A stretch of DNA of 64,000 bases from Desulfitobacterium_A sp035539115. Lineage in GTDB: Bacteria; Bacillota; Desulfitobacteriia; Desulfitobacteriales; Desulfitobacteriaceae. The notes beneath the pieces were generated by a model, which saw only the letters and a program-made list of their open reading frames with translations, had not been told where the DNA came from and ran no database searches. Every line of letters begins with the position of its first letter. Positions within the stretch are counted from its first letter, which is position 1. The stretch covers positions 1 to 64,000 of the forward strand of contig NZ_DATLJA010000086.1 of assembly GCF_035539115.1 (NCBI RefSeq), written 5' to 3'. Of the stretch, positions 16,471 to 25,497 are shown one piece after another. The translations under genes were made by a program, and so were the position numbers.

Positions 16471-16755
16471 TTGTCTAAAATGAAGATGAAATTTAAGCCA
16501 CCTGTCTTTTCGTATCTGTTGGTTCTGGTATCCTTGCCTCTTATTTGGAAACCCAAGTGTTTTACTTTAATGTTATGGATGATTTGTATAGCCTTTCCGA
16601 TCTGGGGGTTGCTAAATTCTGCTGAGGCTAGATGGCTGGTGGTATTAACTTTGTCAAGTGCGGCTGGATTATTTCTTCAGGCTTTGATGGTTCACCCAGT
16701 TGGACATAAAGTTGTTTTGAGAAGCGATCAATTTATGCAACGGTTAGGAATTTAA
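16471..16755 (+). CDS. Hydrophobic protein resembling the C-terminal part of AgrB
   Basis: A 94-residue frame with three hydrophobic segments and an end (LFLQALMVHPVGHKVV) like the last helices of AgrB peptide-processing proteins. The AgrB catalytic region (conserved His and Cys) is absent. A stop codon lies directly before TTG 16471 and no ribosome binding site is seen; ATG 16480 is another option. With the response regulator at 14847 it suggests the remains of an agr-like locus. The AgrB link rests on pattern only. Confidence 0.35.
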   Translation: MSKMKMKFKPPVFSYLLVLVSLPLIWKPKCFTLMLWMICIAFPIWGLLNSAEARWLVVLTLSSAAGLFLQALMVHPVGHKVVLRSDQFMQRLGI

Positions 16756-16920
16756 GCACGAATAAGAGTAAACCTGTTAATAAAGTATTTGCTGGGTAGA
16801 GAAGCATCTTTTCAGAAGATATGGATATCAGGGCTGTATAGAATATTTAGACTAAATGTGCTAAAATTAGTTCTAATCAAGTCGATTCTAAGGATAAGGA
16901 CATAGGTAAAAGGGAATAAG

Positions 16921-17553
16921 ATGAGGCAAACCAATCAAAAATCGCTAAATCATAAACGGCTTGGAATTATGGGTGGAACGTTTGATCCGATTCATTACGG
17001 GCATCTGGTGGCTGCTGAAATGGCCCGGTATGAATTTAATTTGGAAAAAGTTATTTTTATTCCGACGGGGGTTCCGCCGCATAAGATTGAACGTAAGATT
17101 ACTTCATCTGAATTTCGTTATCAAATGGTTTCGCTTGCGATAGAAGATAATGCCTTTTTTGATGTCTCACGAATTGAGATTGAACGGACTGGACTCACCT
17201 ATACGGTGGATACAATTCGCTTGATGCAACAGGAATATCATGAGTATGAGCTTTATTTTATAACAGGTGCGGATGCTTTCCGAGAGATTTTTACCTGGCG
17301 GAAGGCGAATGAGATACTAGAGCTTACGCAATTTATCGGGGCCTCTCGACCTGGGTTTGATGCTCGCGTTTTTTTAAATCAACTTCAGCAGGAACTTCCG
17401 GAATTATATGAAAGGATGCACTTCTTGGAAGTACCCGCGCTCGCTATATCTTCGACAGATATCCGTTCACGGGTTAAGAAGGGGCAATCCATTCGGTACC
17501 TTCTTCCGGAGCCTGTTCGAATATTTATCGAGGAGAAGAGATTATATCGATGA
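16921..17553 (+). CDS. nadD: Nicotinate-nucleotide adenylyltransferase
   Basis: A 210-residue enzyme that makes deamido-NAD from nicotinate mononucleotide and ATP. Signature GIMGGTFDPIHYGHL near the N-terminus and ISSTDIRSR near the C-terminus are the nucleotide-binding motifs of the NadD family. ATG 16921 lies behind AAAGGGAATAAG. Position before yqeK and rsfS is the normal Firmicutes order, interrupted here by an RRM protein. Confidence 0.93.
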   Translation: MRQTNQKSLNHKRLGIMGGTFDPIHYGHLVAAEMARYEFNLEKVIFIPTGVPPHKIERKITSSEFRYQMVSLAIEDNAFFDVSRIEIERTGLTYTVDTIRLMQQEYHEYELYFITGADAFREIFTWRKANEILELTQFIGASRPGFDARVFLNQLQQELPELYERMHFLEVPALAISSTDIRSRVKKGQSIRYLLPEPVRIFIEEKRLYR

Positions 17554-17645
17554 TAAGTCATGATATGTAGAATTAAAAGGCTTGTATAGTTAACCGCGTT
17601 TTGCCTATACTAAAAACGAATTCAGAAATAAGAGGTGACAGCAGA

Positions 17646-17900
17646 ATGTCGAAAACCCTTTATGTTGGGAATCTACCTTGGAACACGACCACGGAAGATC
17701 TGACTTCCTTTTTTGGAGAATACGGAGAGGTCGTAAGCAGTCGGATCATTACGGATCGGGAAACGGGACGCTCGAGAGGATTCGGATTTGTCGAAGTCGG
17801 AGATGACGATGCAGAACGCATGGCCATGGATCTAAATGGTAAGGATTATGGAGGACGCCCACTCACCGTCAATGAGGCAAAGCCGAAACAGCAGATGTAA
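17646..17900 (+). CDS. RNA-recognition-motif RNA-binding protein
   Basis: An 84-residue single RRM: RNP2 is LYVGNLPW at the N-terminus, RNP1 is RGFGFVEV at ~residues 43-50. Such small bacterial RRM proteins bind RNA and are often cold-induced. ATG 17646 has AGAGGTGACAG upstream; an in-frame ATG-like start at 17601 lacks a site. It is a single-gene unit with its own terminator at 17915. Confidence 0.9.
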   Translation: MSKTLYVGNLPWNTTTEDLTSFFGEYGEVVSSRIITDRETGRSRGFGFVEVGDDDAERMAMDLNGKDYGGRPLTVNEAKPKQQM

Positions 17901-17914
17901 ATCGAGGTTTCCAA

Positions 17915-17970
17915 TGAGAAGACCCTCTCTGGATTTTACGAAGCGAGCAGGGTCTTCTCACTATTTTTAT
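17915..17970 (+). terminator. Rho-independent terminator after the RRM gene
   Basis: TGAGAAGACCCT / AGGGTCTTCTCA with a long loop, followed by CTATTTTTATTT. Confidence 0.8.
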
Positions 17971-18000
17971 TTATTATCTTTATGATTTCTAAAAGGGGAT

Positions 18001-18570
18001 TTGGAGAAAGTGATAGTTCAAGAAGCTCGAGAACTCGCTCAAAAATCGATGTCGAAACAACGTTTTAAACATACTTTAGGAGTCGCTGAAATGGCCCGTA
18101 AACTTGCTGTTCTAAATGCCATGGAGTTAGATAAACCTTTGATCGCAGCTTATTTGCATGATGTGGCCAAGGAAGTTCCCATTAAACGGCAACTTGAACT
18201 TGCACGAGAGTGGGGACTCCTTAACTATCCAGAAGATGAAACAGCACCTAAGGTTTTGCATGGTCCTATTGCAGCCCATTGGTTGAAACAGGAAAGAGGG
18301 TTAAACTCGGAAATATGTGCGGCGATCGCCCATCATACGTTAGGGGCACCGGGAATGTCGAGATTGGAAATGCTTATTTATAGTGCCGACATGGTTGAAC
18401 CCGGCCGGGATTTTCCGGAAGTGGACAAATTGCGCCAAGCCTTGTATGATGATTTAGAAAAGGGAACACTGGTTTGTGTGGAACATACCTTGAACTATCT
18501 TAAACATAACAAGCAAACGATACATCCGCTTACATTGAAAACATACGAAGATTTACAAAGGAGGATTTGA
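18001..18570 (+). CDS. yqeK: YqeK-type HD-domain hydrolase (diadenosine tetraphosphatase)
   Basis: A 189-residue HD-superfamily protein with H53-D54 in YLHDVAKE, an early conserved HTLGVAEMA and IAHHTLG. YqeK enzymes split Ap4A symmetrically. TTG 18001 gives the full family N-terminus, but GTG 18010 is also possible since the GGAG at 18003 would serve it. It ends two bases before rsfS, and the pair follows nadD as usual. Confidence 0.88.
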   Translation: MEKVIVQEARELAQKSMSKQRFKHTLGVAEMARKLAVLNAMELDKPLIAAYLHDVAKEVPIKRQLELAREWGLLNYPEDETAPKVLHGPIAAHWLKQERGLNSEICAAIAHHTLGAPGMSRLEMLIYSADMVEPGRDFPEVDKLRQALYDDLEKGTLVCVEHTLNYLKHNKQTIHPLTLKTYEDLQRRI

Positions 18571-18571
18571 T

Positions 18572-18919
18572 TTGCTTACAGACAAGCTGTTACAAGATAC
18601 CTTAAGTATTGTCGAGGAAAAAAAGGGAATAGATCCTATTCTCTTAAATTTAGAAGGAATATCCATGGTTACGGATTATTTCTTAATTGTCACCGGAAAT
18701 ACAACGACACAAGTCAAGGCCATCACGGAGAAGCTCACGGAGAAGCTCCCTGAACTGGGTTTACAGGTTCTGCATGTGGAAGGACTCCCTGAAGCTAAAT
18801 GGGTTTTGGTGGACTGCGGAGATCTCGTCCTGCATGTGCTGACCCCTGATCAACGTGAATTTTATAAGTTGGAGCGTTTATGGGGAGATGCTAAAGTCGT
18901 TTCCTTCAGTGCCTCTTAA
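18572..18919 (+). CDS. rsfS: Ribosome silencing factor
   Basis: A 115-residue RsfS/Iojap protein (VTDYFLIVTGNTTTQVKAI; WVLVDCGDLVLHVL). It binds L14 and blocks joining of the ribosomal subunits in poor growth. TTG 18572 follows AGGAGG located in the end of yqeK, so the two are coupled. Confidence 0.93.
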   Translation: MLTDKLLQDTLSIVEEKKGIDPILLNLEGISMVTDYFLIVTGNTTTQVKAITEKLTEKLPELGLQVLHVEGLPEAKWVLVDCGDLVLHVLTPDQREFYKLERLWGDAKVVSFSAS

Positions 18920-18951
18920 ATCGCATGCTATGTCTAATAGAAAGTTTGAGA

Positions 18952-18981
18952 TTGACATATTATTGGAAACTATACTATTAT
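18952..18981 (+). promoter_or_regulatory. Promoter of the leuS leader
   Basis: TTGACA (18952-18957) and TATTAT (18976-18981) with an 18-base spacer, ahead of the T-box leader. Confidence 0.55.
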
Positions 18982-19014
18982 AGAGTACAAAACGATGTTC
19001 TTATCTAAATAAAG

Positions 19015-19252
19015 ATTTAAAAATCAAAAGCGAGGAAAGGGAACAGTAACTAAGGACTCGAGGTGAAGAGAGGCAGCGGGTGGTGCGAGCTGCACGGAGG
19101 GCTTGGTGAACTCACCCTGGAGCTGTGTCCAGATCATAATGGATGCCGGTGCGAGCCGTTAACAGCGAGGAAGTACGATAGGAAATTGGGTGGTACCACG
19201 GGAGCCGGCTCTCGTCCCTTTAGGGATGAGGGCTTATTTTATTTTATTTTCA
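19015..19252 (+). ncRNA. T-box leader of leuS
   Basis: The leader shows the conserved T-box sequence GGGTGGTACCACGGG (about 19188-19202) followed by a terminator stem (CTCGTCCCTTTAGGGATGAG) with a T-rich tail, and a stem I region upstream. GAA followed by CTC (19111-19113) is a plausible specifier for leucine. Uncharged tRNA-Leu would switch the terminator to the antiterminator and allow leuS expression. Confidence 0.9.
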
Positions 19253-19296
19253 TAGTTTAAATTTAATTATCAGATTTCTAAGGAGGAAGTTTTCCC

Positions 19297-21783
19297 ATGC
19301 AAGAAAAGTATTCTTTTTCCGAGATTGAGCCTAAATGGCAGAAAAAATGGATTGAAGAAAAGGCGTATAAAGCAGAGGAGCACTCGGATAAACCTAAATT
19401 CTATGCTTTAGCCATGTTTCCCTATCCATCTGGAAATCTGCACATTGGGCATGTTCGCAACTACTCGATTGTGGACGTTATTGCTCGCTTTAAACGGATG
19501 CAGGGCTTCAACGTTCTCCATCCGATTGGTTGGGATTCCTTTGGGTTGCCGGCAGAAAATGCAGCGATTAAGCATCAGACGCCTCCGGCGGAGTGGACGT
19601 GGAAAAACATTGCGAATATGAAACGTCAACTTCAGGAAATGGGGATTTCCTACGATTGGGATCGCGAGGTTGCGACGTGCCATCCGGATTACTATAAGTT
19701 TACGCAGTGGATGTTTCTGGAGTTTTATAAACATGGTCTGGTCTATAAGAAAAAAGCGGCAGTCAACTGGTGCCCTTCCTGTGCGACCGTGTTAGCCAAT
19801 GAACAGGTTGTGGATGGTGCTTGTGAGCGTTGTGATACGCCGGTGACGAAGAAAGATCTGGAACAATGGTTCTTTAAGATCACGGACTACGCGCAAGTTC
19901 TGCTGGATGATCTAGATAAACTTCCAGGCTGGCCGGAAAAGGTTAAAACGATGCAACGGAACTGGATCGGTCGTTCCGAAGGAACGGAAGTGGATTTTAA
20001 AGTCGAAAACCACACCGATAAGATCCGCGTTTATACGACGCGCGTGGATACGATTTTTGGCGTAAGTTATGTTGTCTTAGCACCTGAGCATCCGCTCGTA
20101 AAAGAACTTGTGGCGGGGACACAATACGAACAAGAGGCTCAAACCTTTATTGATAAAATGAAAGGCTTAAATGAAATCGCCCGGACGTCGAGTGAAACGG
20201 AAAAAGAAGGCCTTTTTACCGGTGCTTACTGCATCAATCCGTATAGTGGAAAGAAAGTTCCGATCTGGATCGCGAATTATGTCCTTTTGGAATATGGGAC
20301 TGGCGCGGTCATGGGGGTTCCAGCGCATGACGAACGGGACTTTGAGTTTGCGACAAAATATCAGCTCTCCATTCGTAGAGTGATTCGTCCAGAAGAAATG
20401 CCCGTTGAAGCGAAAGATGAACCCGTAAAAGAGGCCGACCATGGCAAGGGACTGATGGTTAACTCGGGGGAATATGATGGGCTTGCTAATATGGCTGCTT
20501 GGGAGAAAATGTCTGATCAAGCGGAACGCGAGGGCTTTGGCCAACGTAAAGTAAACTTCCGCTTGCGTGACTGGCTAATTTCGCGCCAACGCTACTGGGG
20601 TGCGCCGATCCCGATGGTCTACTGTGAGCAGTGTGGGATTGTTCCTGTTCCTCAGGATCAATTACCTGTGCTGCTTCCCGATGATGTCGTGTTTAAAGCG
20701 GGAGAAAATCCTCTGGCCACGTCCGATAGTTTTAAGGAAACGACCTGCCCGAAGTGTGGCGGCAAAGCCCACCGTGAGACGGATACGATGGACACGTTCA
20801 TGTGCTCCTCTTGGTACTATCTTCGCTATACTGACCCCCGTAATAATACACTCCCCTTCTCTAAAGAGGCAGTAGACCATTGGATGAATGTGGATCAATA
20901 TGTTGGCGGGGTTGAACATGCTATCCTGCATCTTCTCTATTCTCGCTTCTTCACCAAAGCCTTGCGCGACTTCGGTTATCTTAAGATAGATGAGCCTTTT
21001 GAAAACCTGCTCACGCAAGGAATGGTTTGTCTGGATGGAACGAAGATGTCTAAGTCGAAAGGGAATGTTGTCAGCCCAGAAGAGATTATTGGGAAATATG
21101 GTGCGGATACCGCTCGTCTCTTTATTTTGTTTGCTGCACCTCCGGAGCGGGATCTTGAATGGAGTGACCAAGGGGTTGAGGGATGTTTCCGCTTCTTAAA
21201 CCGGGTCTGGCGTTTGGTTGGACAATTTGTGGAGTCTGCCCAACAATCAACCGGAAACGCAGCGCAGGTATTTGGTGAACTTGATTCTGCGGCCAAGAAA
21301 ATGCGTCGGCAAACGCATCTCACGATCCAGAAAGTCACGACCGATATAGGAACGCGCTCTAACTTCAACACGGCTGTTAGTTCGATCATGGAATTGGTCA
21401 ATGCGCTTTATCTCTACAAAGAACAAGCTACAGCAAAGATCGAAGTGGAGCGCGAAGCCCTCGAGAGTATTATCCTCCTGCTGGCCCCGTTTGCCCCCCA
21501 TATAACCGAAGAACTTTGGGGAGAACTGGGTAATAGAGAAAGTATTCATAAACAATCTTGGCCGCAAGTAGATGAAGCTGCTTTAGTCCAAGATGAAGTC
21601 ACAGTAGTACTGCAAGTGAATGGGAAACTCCGTGAACGGATCCAAGTCCCCGCTGAGATTTCAGCAAAGGAATTAGAGCAACAAGTGCGGAACTTGCCGA
21701 AGCTCCAAGAGTGGACCCAAGGAAAAGAAATCGTTAAAGTGGTCATTGTGCCAGGAAAACTCGTAAATTTGGTTGTAAAGTAA
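19297..21783 (+). CDS. leuS: Leucine-tRNA ligase
   Basis: An 828-residue class I synthetase. HIGH motif as HIGHVRNY (~residue 51), the editing CP1 insert (~225-420) with the TTRVDTIFG strip, zinc-type cysteines (CPSCATVL; CPKCGGK), and KMSKSKGN (~580). ATG 19297 follows AAGGAGGAAG. Expression is controlled by the T-box leader directly upstream. Confidence 0.97.
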   Translation: MQEKYSFSEIEPKWQKKWIEEKAYKAEEHSDKPKFYALAMFPYPSGNLHIGHVRNYSIVDVIARFKRMQGFNVLHPIGWDSFGLPAENAAIKHQTPPAEWTWKNIANMKRQLQEMGISYDWDREVATCHPDYYKFTQWMFLEFYKHGLVYKKKAAVNWCPSCATVLANEQVVDGACERCDTPVTKKDLEQWFFKITDYAQVLLDDLDKLPGWPEKVKTMQRNWIGRSEGTEVDFKVENHTDKIRVYTTRVDTIFGVSYVVLAPEHPLVKELVAGTQYEQEAQTFIDKMKGLNEIARTSSETEKEGLFTGAYCINPYSGKKVPIWIANYVLLEYGTGAVMGVPAHDERDFEFATKYQLSIRRVIRPEEMPVEAKDEPVKEADHGKGLMVNSGEYDGLANMAAWEKMSDQAEREGFGQRKVNFRLRDWLISRQRYWGAPIPMVYCEQCGIVPVPQDQLPVLLPDDVVFKAGENPLATSDSFKETTCPKCGGKAHRETDTMDTFMCSSWYYLRYTDPRNNTLPFSKEAVDHWMNVDQYVGGVEHAILHLLYSRFFTKALRDFGYLKIDEPFENLLTQGMVCLDGTKMSKSKGNVVSPEEIIGKYGADTARLFILFAAPPERDLEWSDQGVEGCFRFLNRVWRLVGQFVESAQQSTGNAAQVFGELDSAAKKMRRQTHLTIQKVTTDIGTRSNFNTAVSSIMELVNALYLYKEQATAKIEVEREALESIILLLAPFAPHITEELWGELGNRESIHKQSWPQVDEAALVQDEVTVVLQVNGKLRERIQVPAEISAKELEQQVRNLPKLQEWTQGKEIVKVVIVPGKLVNLVVK

Positions 21784-21799
21784 ACTATTTTTCGGAACA

Positions 21800-21853
21800 G
21801 GGGGACAGGTACCTCGTTTCAAACAACGTTTGAAAACGAGGTACCTGTCCCCC
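21800..21853. repeat. REP-type hairpin, GGGGGACAGG core
   Basis: A nearly perfect palindrome: GGGGGACAGGTACCTCGTTT..AAACGAGGTACCTGTCCCCC, 12 bases after leuS. The same core occurs at 33626, 60711 and, with another tail, at 34221 and 45542. It may also act as terminator for leuS, although no T-run follows. Confidence 0.8.
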
Positions 21854-21955
21854 GTATTTACGACAAAACTTGCCAAAGTTCGTGAAAGGAAAAGGAAGAT
21901 ATAGGGAGAATGGAATAGGAGAGTGGTGAAAAAGACTAGAATTGGAGGATGCAAA

Positions 21956-22567
21956 ATGGAAAGGCGTATGCGCTATCTTTGGTGGGGCGTATTAGGCGTT
22001 TTAGTTTTATTAGCGTTCGGGAAGTTCTTTTTGCCTCATGGGGAAAAGGCTACGGTACAGAAAGCATCGAGCAACCGGGAGATCGTGGTCTATGTCTCTG
22101 GGGCGGTTAATAAGTCAGGGTTAGTGCATCTACCGCTTGATGCGCGCTTGAATGATGCTTTGAAAGAAGCGAACCCTTTGCCGGAAGCCTATCTTGAACA
22201 GTTGAATCCTGCTGAAAAGTTAAAGGACGGACAAAAGATTATTGTCCCGTTCAAAGCGGGAATGAATCCTAATGAATCATCTGTTCAATCAACTCCATCT
22301 TCACAACCTATGCCATCTCCACAGCCTACCCAACCCGCGAACGTTGCTCCACCTTCAACGCCAAATAATGGGAAAATAAATATTAATACAGCAGGGGTTG
22401 CTGAGCTTGATAAATTACCAGGAATAGGTCCAGCTTTTGCGGAGCGAATTATTCAATACCGCACAGATAATGGACCTTTTGCTAAACCTGAGGATTTGCA
22501 GGAAGTTTCCGGGATCGGTCCCAAAACGTATGAAAAAATGGCCTCGATGGTAACGACGGGACCATGA
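21956..22567 (+). CDS. comEA: Competence protein ComEA (DNA receptor)
   Basis: A 203-residue protein: transmembrane anchor (WWGVLGVLVLLAFGKFF, ~residues 9-25), SLBB-like domain (~40-105), a proline/serine-rich linker, and a C-terminal helix-hairpin-helix pair (LPGIGPAFAERI; VSGIGPKTYEKM) that binds incoming DNA outside the membrane. ATG 21956 is chosen, with TTGGAGGATG upstream. Its stop overlaps the comEC start by four bases. Confidence 0.9.
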   Translation: MERRMRYLWWGVLGVLVLLAFGKFFLPHGEKATVQKASSNREIVVYVSGAVNKSGLVHLPLDARLNDALKEANPLPEAYLEQLNPAEKLKDGQKIIVPFKAGMNPNESSVQSTPSSQPMPSPQPTQPANVAPPSTPNNGKININTAGVAELDKLPGIGPAFAERIIQYRTDNGPFAKPEDLQEVSGIGPKTYEKMASMVTTGP

Positions 22568-25089
22568 AAGATATTTGGGTACGGCGATTTGCGTTTCTCC
22601 TTGTTGGCGGGCTGTTAGGGGTAAAAATACCGGAAACGATGCGAATCTGGCTTTTGGCGGTGTTATTGCTTTTAGGACTACGATTATGGTTCTGGAGAGC
22701 CCGTGATTTTTTCGGACAGCTTCTAAAGCCTGAAATATTGATTCTTGCGGCAGGTTTCGTAATCGGAGTTCTCTACGGATTTACTGCAAATTCTGACCTC
22801 GAAAAGCCACTAACGCTAGACAAAGTGCAGGTTACCGGAGTTTTAAAGGACTGGAATTTGAGGACGGACGGCGCGACGGGCGTCTTTTTAGTTCAGGATG
22901 CGGATTTAGGATTAAACGGCAAGACCTACCGGCTACGCGTTTATACCGACAGAAAGGGTAACTTACCAGAGATTTGGTCGCGTACTTTACCTGGAGATAG
23001 CATACGATTTAAGGCGCGGCTGGATCAGCCCAAGCCGCCAGGTACGCCTGGACAGTTTGATTTACCTCTTTATTACGCAGTACGAGGACAAACCGGTAAT
23101 CTCACGGCGCAAGGGGATGCGGAGCTATTGAGTATGGGTCGACAACCCTACTCCTGGCAAATTCGTGAGCAGGTTCATAAACTCCTTGGACGCTGGCCGT
23201 CTGAGCAAACAACGGTCTTAGAGGGGATCCTTTTCGGGGATTCTAGCCAAATCCCTCAGGAGGAGATGGAACGTTATAAAATAACCGGAGTGCTCCATGT
23301 TTTTTCCGCCTCGGGTTCGAATGTTGCCTTCGTTCTTGCTATTTTCTGGGGAGTCCTACGGTTTTTACCACCCACGTTACGAATCCTTCTCACCAGCAGT
23401 CTGTTGATCTTTTATGCGATTCTGTGTGGCGGTAATCCACCGATTATTAGGGCTACCTTGATGGGAATTTTCGCTTTGCTCGGACGGTTAGGTCGAGGTA
23501 GAGTGAATTCTTTACGCAATCTTTTACTCGTTGGGGCAGTGCTCTTTCTGTGGCAACCGCTCATTTTGGGGGACACGGGTTTCCAACTCTCTTTTCTGGC
23601 GACCTGGGGAATCATTAGCTTAGCGCCAAAACTGTCTGAGCAAAAGCAGCTTAGAGATCTTCCAAAGTTGTTGCGATTAGCGCTGACAACAACTCTCGCA
23701 GCTCAGATCGCCACTTTACCCATCTTGATCACGGCCTTTCATCGACTTTCTTTGGTTGGCCTTTTGGCCAACTTGGTTGTCCTGACGGTTTTGGGCAGTG
23801 TGTTTCAGTTAGGACTAATCGGAGTGCTCTTTTCCTCTTTCGCGGTTTTGGCGATTCCTCTATTCCAGGTGAGTTTATGGCTTCTGGGGGGAGTCAATGA
23901 AGGGTTGCGTTTTTTGGCCTTGCTTCCATGGGCAGATGTCTGGGTTATCAATCCTGGAATTTTATTTTTGTTTATCTGGTACGGCGCACTGGCTGTCTTT
24001 CTCATCGGTAAAGAACGGAGTTTGTTTATTTCCAAGGTCTGGCTAAGGAAGCTAGATATCAGAATAAATGATCTTCTTAAGAATTTAGGAATAAGTCCCT
24101 TAGACACCAGTAGTTTGCCTTTAAAAGGTTTAAAGAACGCTTGGCCAGTGGATTGTTTGAGAAAAAATCAGGAACTTGTTCCGCGTTTGCTGGGTATTTT
24201 CCTTATAATTTTAGTGCTCTGGAGTCCGTGGAACAGCCAGAAAGAAGTAAGTGTTAGCTTTATTGATGTCGGTCAGGGCGATAGTATTCTAGTAGAAACT
24301 CCAGATCATCATGCGGTTTTGATTGATACTGGACCAAAAACCGATCGCTTTGATGCGGGTGAACGAATTATTTTGCCTTATCTATTGGAAAAAAGGATAA
24401 AACACCTGGATGCTTTAATTCTCACCCACTCGCACGAGGATCATGTCGGAGGAGCATTGGCAATTTTGAATAACGTCCCAGTGGACTGGGTAGGTGTACC
24501 GGAAGACGGAAAGGCATGGGATGACGTAGGACAGGACAATCCAGGATTCTTTACGAAAGATAGCAGTACCTTTACATCGACAGATCTTTCTTTGAACAGT
24601 AGACTTACGACGAAGTTGGCGCAAATGGAAGTGAACTCTCTTAAAGCGGGGGATCAGGTTGTTGTGGATAGTAAGCTAGTGTTAAAGGTATTAGGTCCTG
24701 GGAACGTGTTGACGAACACCCATTCTGATCCCAATAATAATTCGATTGTACTCAAGTTAGAGTATGGGGGTCAAAGTGTACTTTTAAGTGGTGATATGGA
24801 GACGGAGGAAATGCAAGAAATCGCCGCGTCTGGACAGGATTGGACTGGTGACTATTTTAAAGAGCCCCATCATGGAAGCCGTTTTTCGCTTAACCTGGAT
24901 TTTTTAGATTCAATCAATCCCAAAGCAGTTTTTGTCTCCGTCGGGAAAAATAGCTTCGGACATCCCGATCCGAAGGTACTTCAATATTGGCAAGAACGTC
25001 ATATTCCGCTCTACAGAACGGATGAAAGTGGGACGCTCGAATTACGGTTAGATGAAAAAGGGGGAGTAGATTTGATCGCGGGTCGTTAA
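22564..25089 (+). CDS. comEC: Competence protein ComEC/Rec2 (DNA uptake channel)
   Basis: An 841-residue protein with N-terminal DUF4131 region, a polytopic competence domain (~residues 215-540, with VFSASGSNVAFVLAI and NPPIIRATLMG) and a C-terminal metallo-beta-lactamase-like domain (FIDVGQGDSILVE; LTHSHEDHVGG). It forms the membrane channel for transforming DNA and may degrade one strand. Coupled to comEA. A terminator follows. Confidence 0.93.
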   Translation: MKDIWVRRFAFLLVGGLLGVKIPETMRIWLLAVLLLLGLRLWFWRARDFFGQLLKPEILILAAGFVIGVLYGFTANSDLEKPLTLDKVQVTGVLKDWNLRTDGATGVFLVQDADLGLNGKTYRLRVYTDRKGNLPEIWSRTLPGDSIRFKARLDQPKPPGTPGQFDLPLYYAVRGQTGNLTAQGDAELLSMGRQPYSWQIREQVHKLLGRWPSEQTTVLEGILFGDSSQIPQEEMERYKITGVLHVFSASGSNVAFVLAIFWGVLRFLPPTLRILLTSSLLIFYAILCGGNPPIIRATLMGIFALLGRLGRGRVNSLRNLLLVGAVLFLWQPLILGDTGFQLSFLATWGIISLAPKLSEQKQLRDLPKLLRLALTTTLAAQIATLPILITAFHRLSLVGLLANLVVLTVLGSVFQLGLIGVLFSSFAVLAIPLFQVSLWLLGGVNEGLRFLALLPWADVWVINPGILFLFIWYGALAVFLIGKERSLFISKVWLRKLDIRINDLLKNLGISPLDTSSLPLKGLKNAWPVDCLRKNQELVPRLLGIFLIILVLWSPWNSQKEVSVSFIDVGQGDSILVETPDHHAVLIDTGPKTDRFDAGERIILPYLLEKRIKHLDALILTHSHEDHVGGALAILNNVPVDWVGVPEDGKAWDDVGQDNPGFFTKDSSTFTSTDLSLNSRLTTKLAQMEVNSLKAGDQVVVDSKLVLKVLGPGNVLTNTHSDPNNNSIVLKLEYGGQSVLLSGDMETEEMQEIAASGQDWTGDYFKEPHHGSRFSLNLDFLDSINPKAVFVSVGKNSFGHPDPKVLQYWQERHIPLYRTDESGTLELRLDEKGGVDLIAGR

Positions 25090-25200
25090 GATAATAATAA
25101 CATTAAAAATAAATAAAATATTTTTACCTATTATGGTATAAAAAACCTGATGTAGGTAAGAATAGGAGGGAACATCTCTTTTCTCCTCCTCTTTCTTTGG

Positions 25201-25229
25201 CCCCTTCACTTGTTGGAGGGGATTTTTTT
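25201..25229 (+). terminator. Terminator after comEC
   Basis: CCCCT..AGGGG stem followed by ATTTTTTTG. A TACTAACAGA element begins directly at the end of the T-run. Confidence 0.65.
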
Positions 25230-25230
25230 G

Positions 25231-25403
25231 TACTAACAGAAAGTATAAATTTGGGGGCAGATAGCATAAGTGCAACCAGCGGTTTTCACTTTCCTACGAT
25301 GAATGCGGTTAAGTTCGGCAGGATAAGGCGACTAAGGCCACCGCTTTGGCGCTGACCAAGTCTTCTATATCGCAAAGCTTCGCGAAAGCCGGGTTTTCTT
25401 TAC
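25231..25403. repeat. TACTAACAGA element interrupted by a TCCTACGATGAATG element (A2 with B3 inside)
   Basis: The left part up to GCAACCAGCGGTTTTC and the right part CGCAAAGC..GAAAGCCGGGTTTTCTTTA match the uninterrupted copy at 26561-26653. Between them, at about 25291-25370, lies a B-type unit (TTCCTACGATGAATGCGGTT ... CCAAGTCTTCTATAT). This is best explained by insertion of B into A. Confidence 0.75.
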
Positions 25404-25497
25404 TTAGAACGAGGAATTGGTTCCCCCGTCTCCAAATAAAGATATAGCATTCTATCAGCTTCTTGTTTAGAATAAGAAGGTGGGGGGAGGGTAACGA

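Noticed and set aside
19063..19260. Open frame inside the leuS leader
   Set aside because: It lies within stem I, the T-box and the terminator of an obvious T-box leader; its sequence follows the RNA structure and has no ribosome site.
20662..21401. Antisense open frames of up to 169 codons inside leuS
   Set aside because: Shadow frames of a strongly conserved synthetase; no start signals and no known family.
25231..25403. A transposase gene in or near the repeats
   Set aside because: No open frame in any repeat encodes a transposase-like protein; they can only be non-autonomous.
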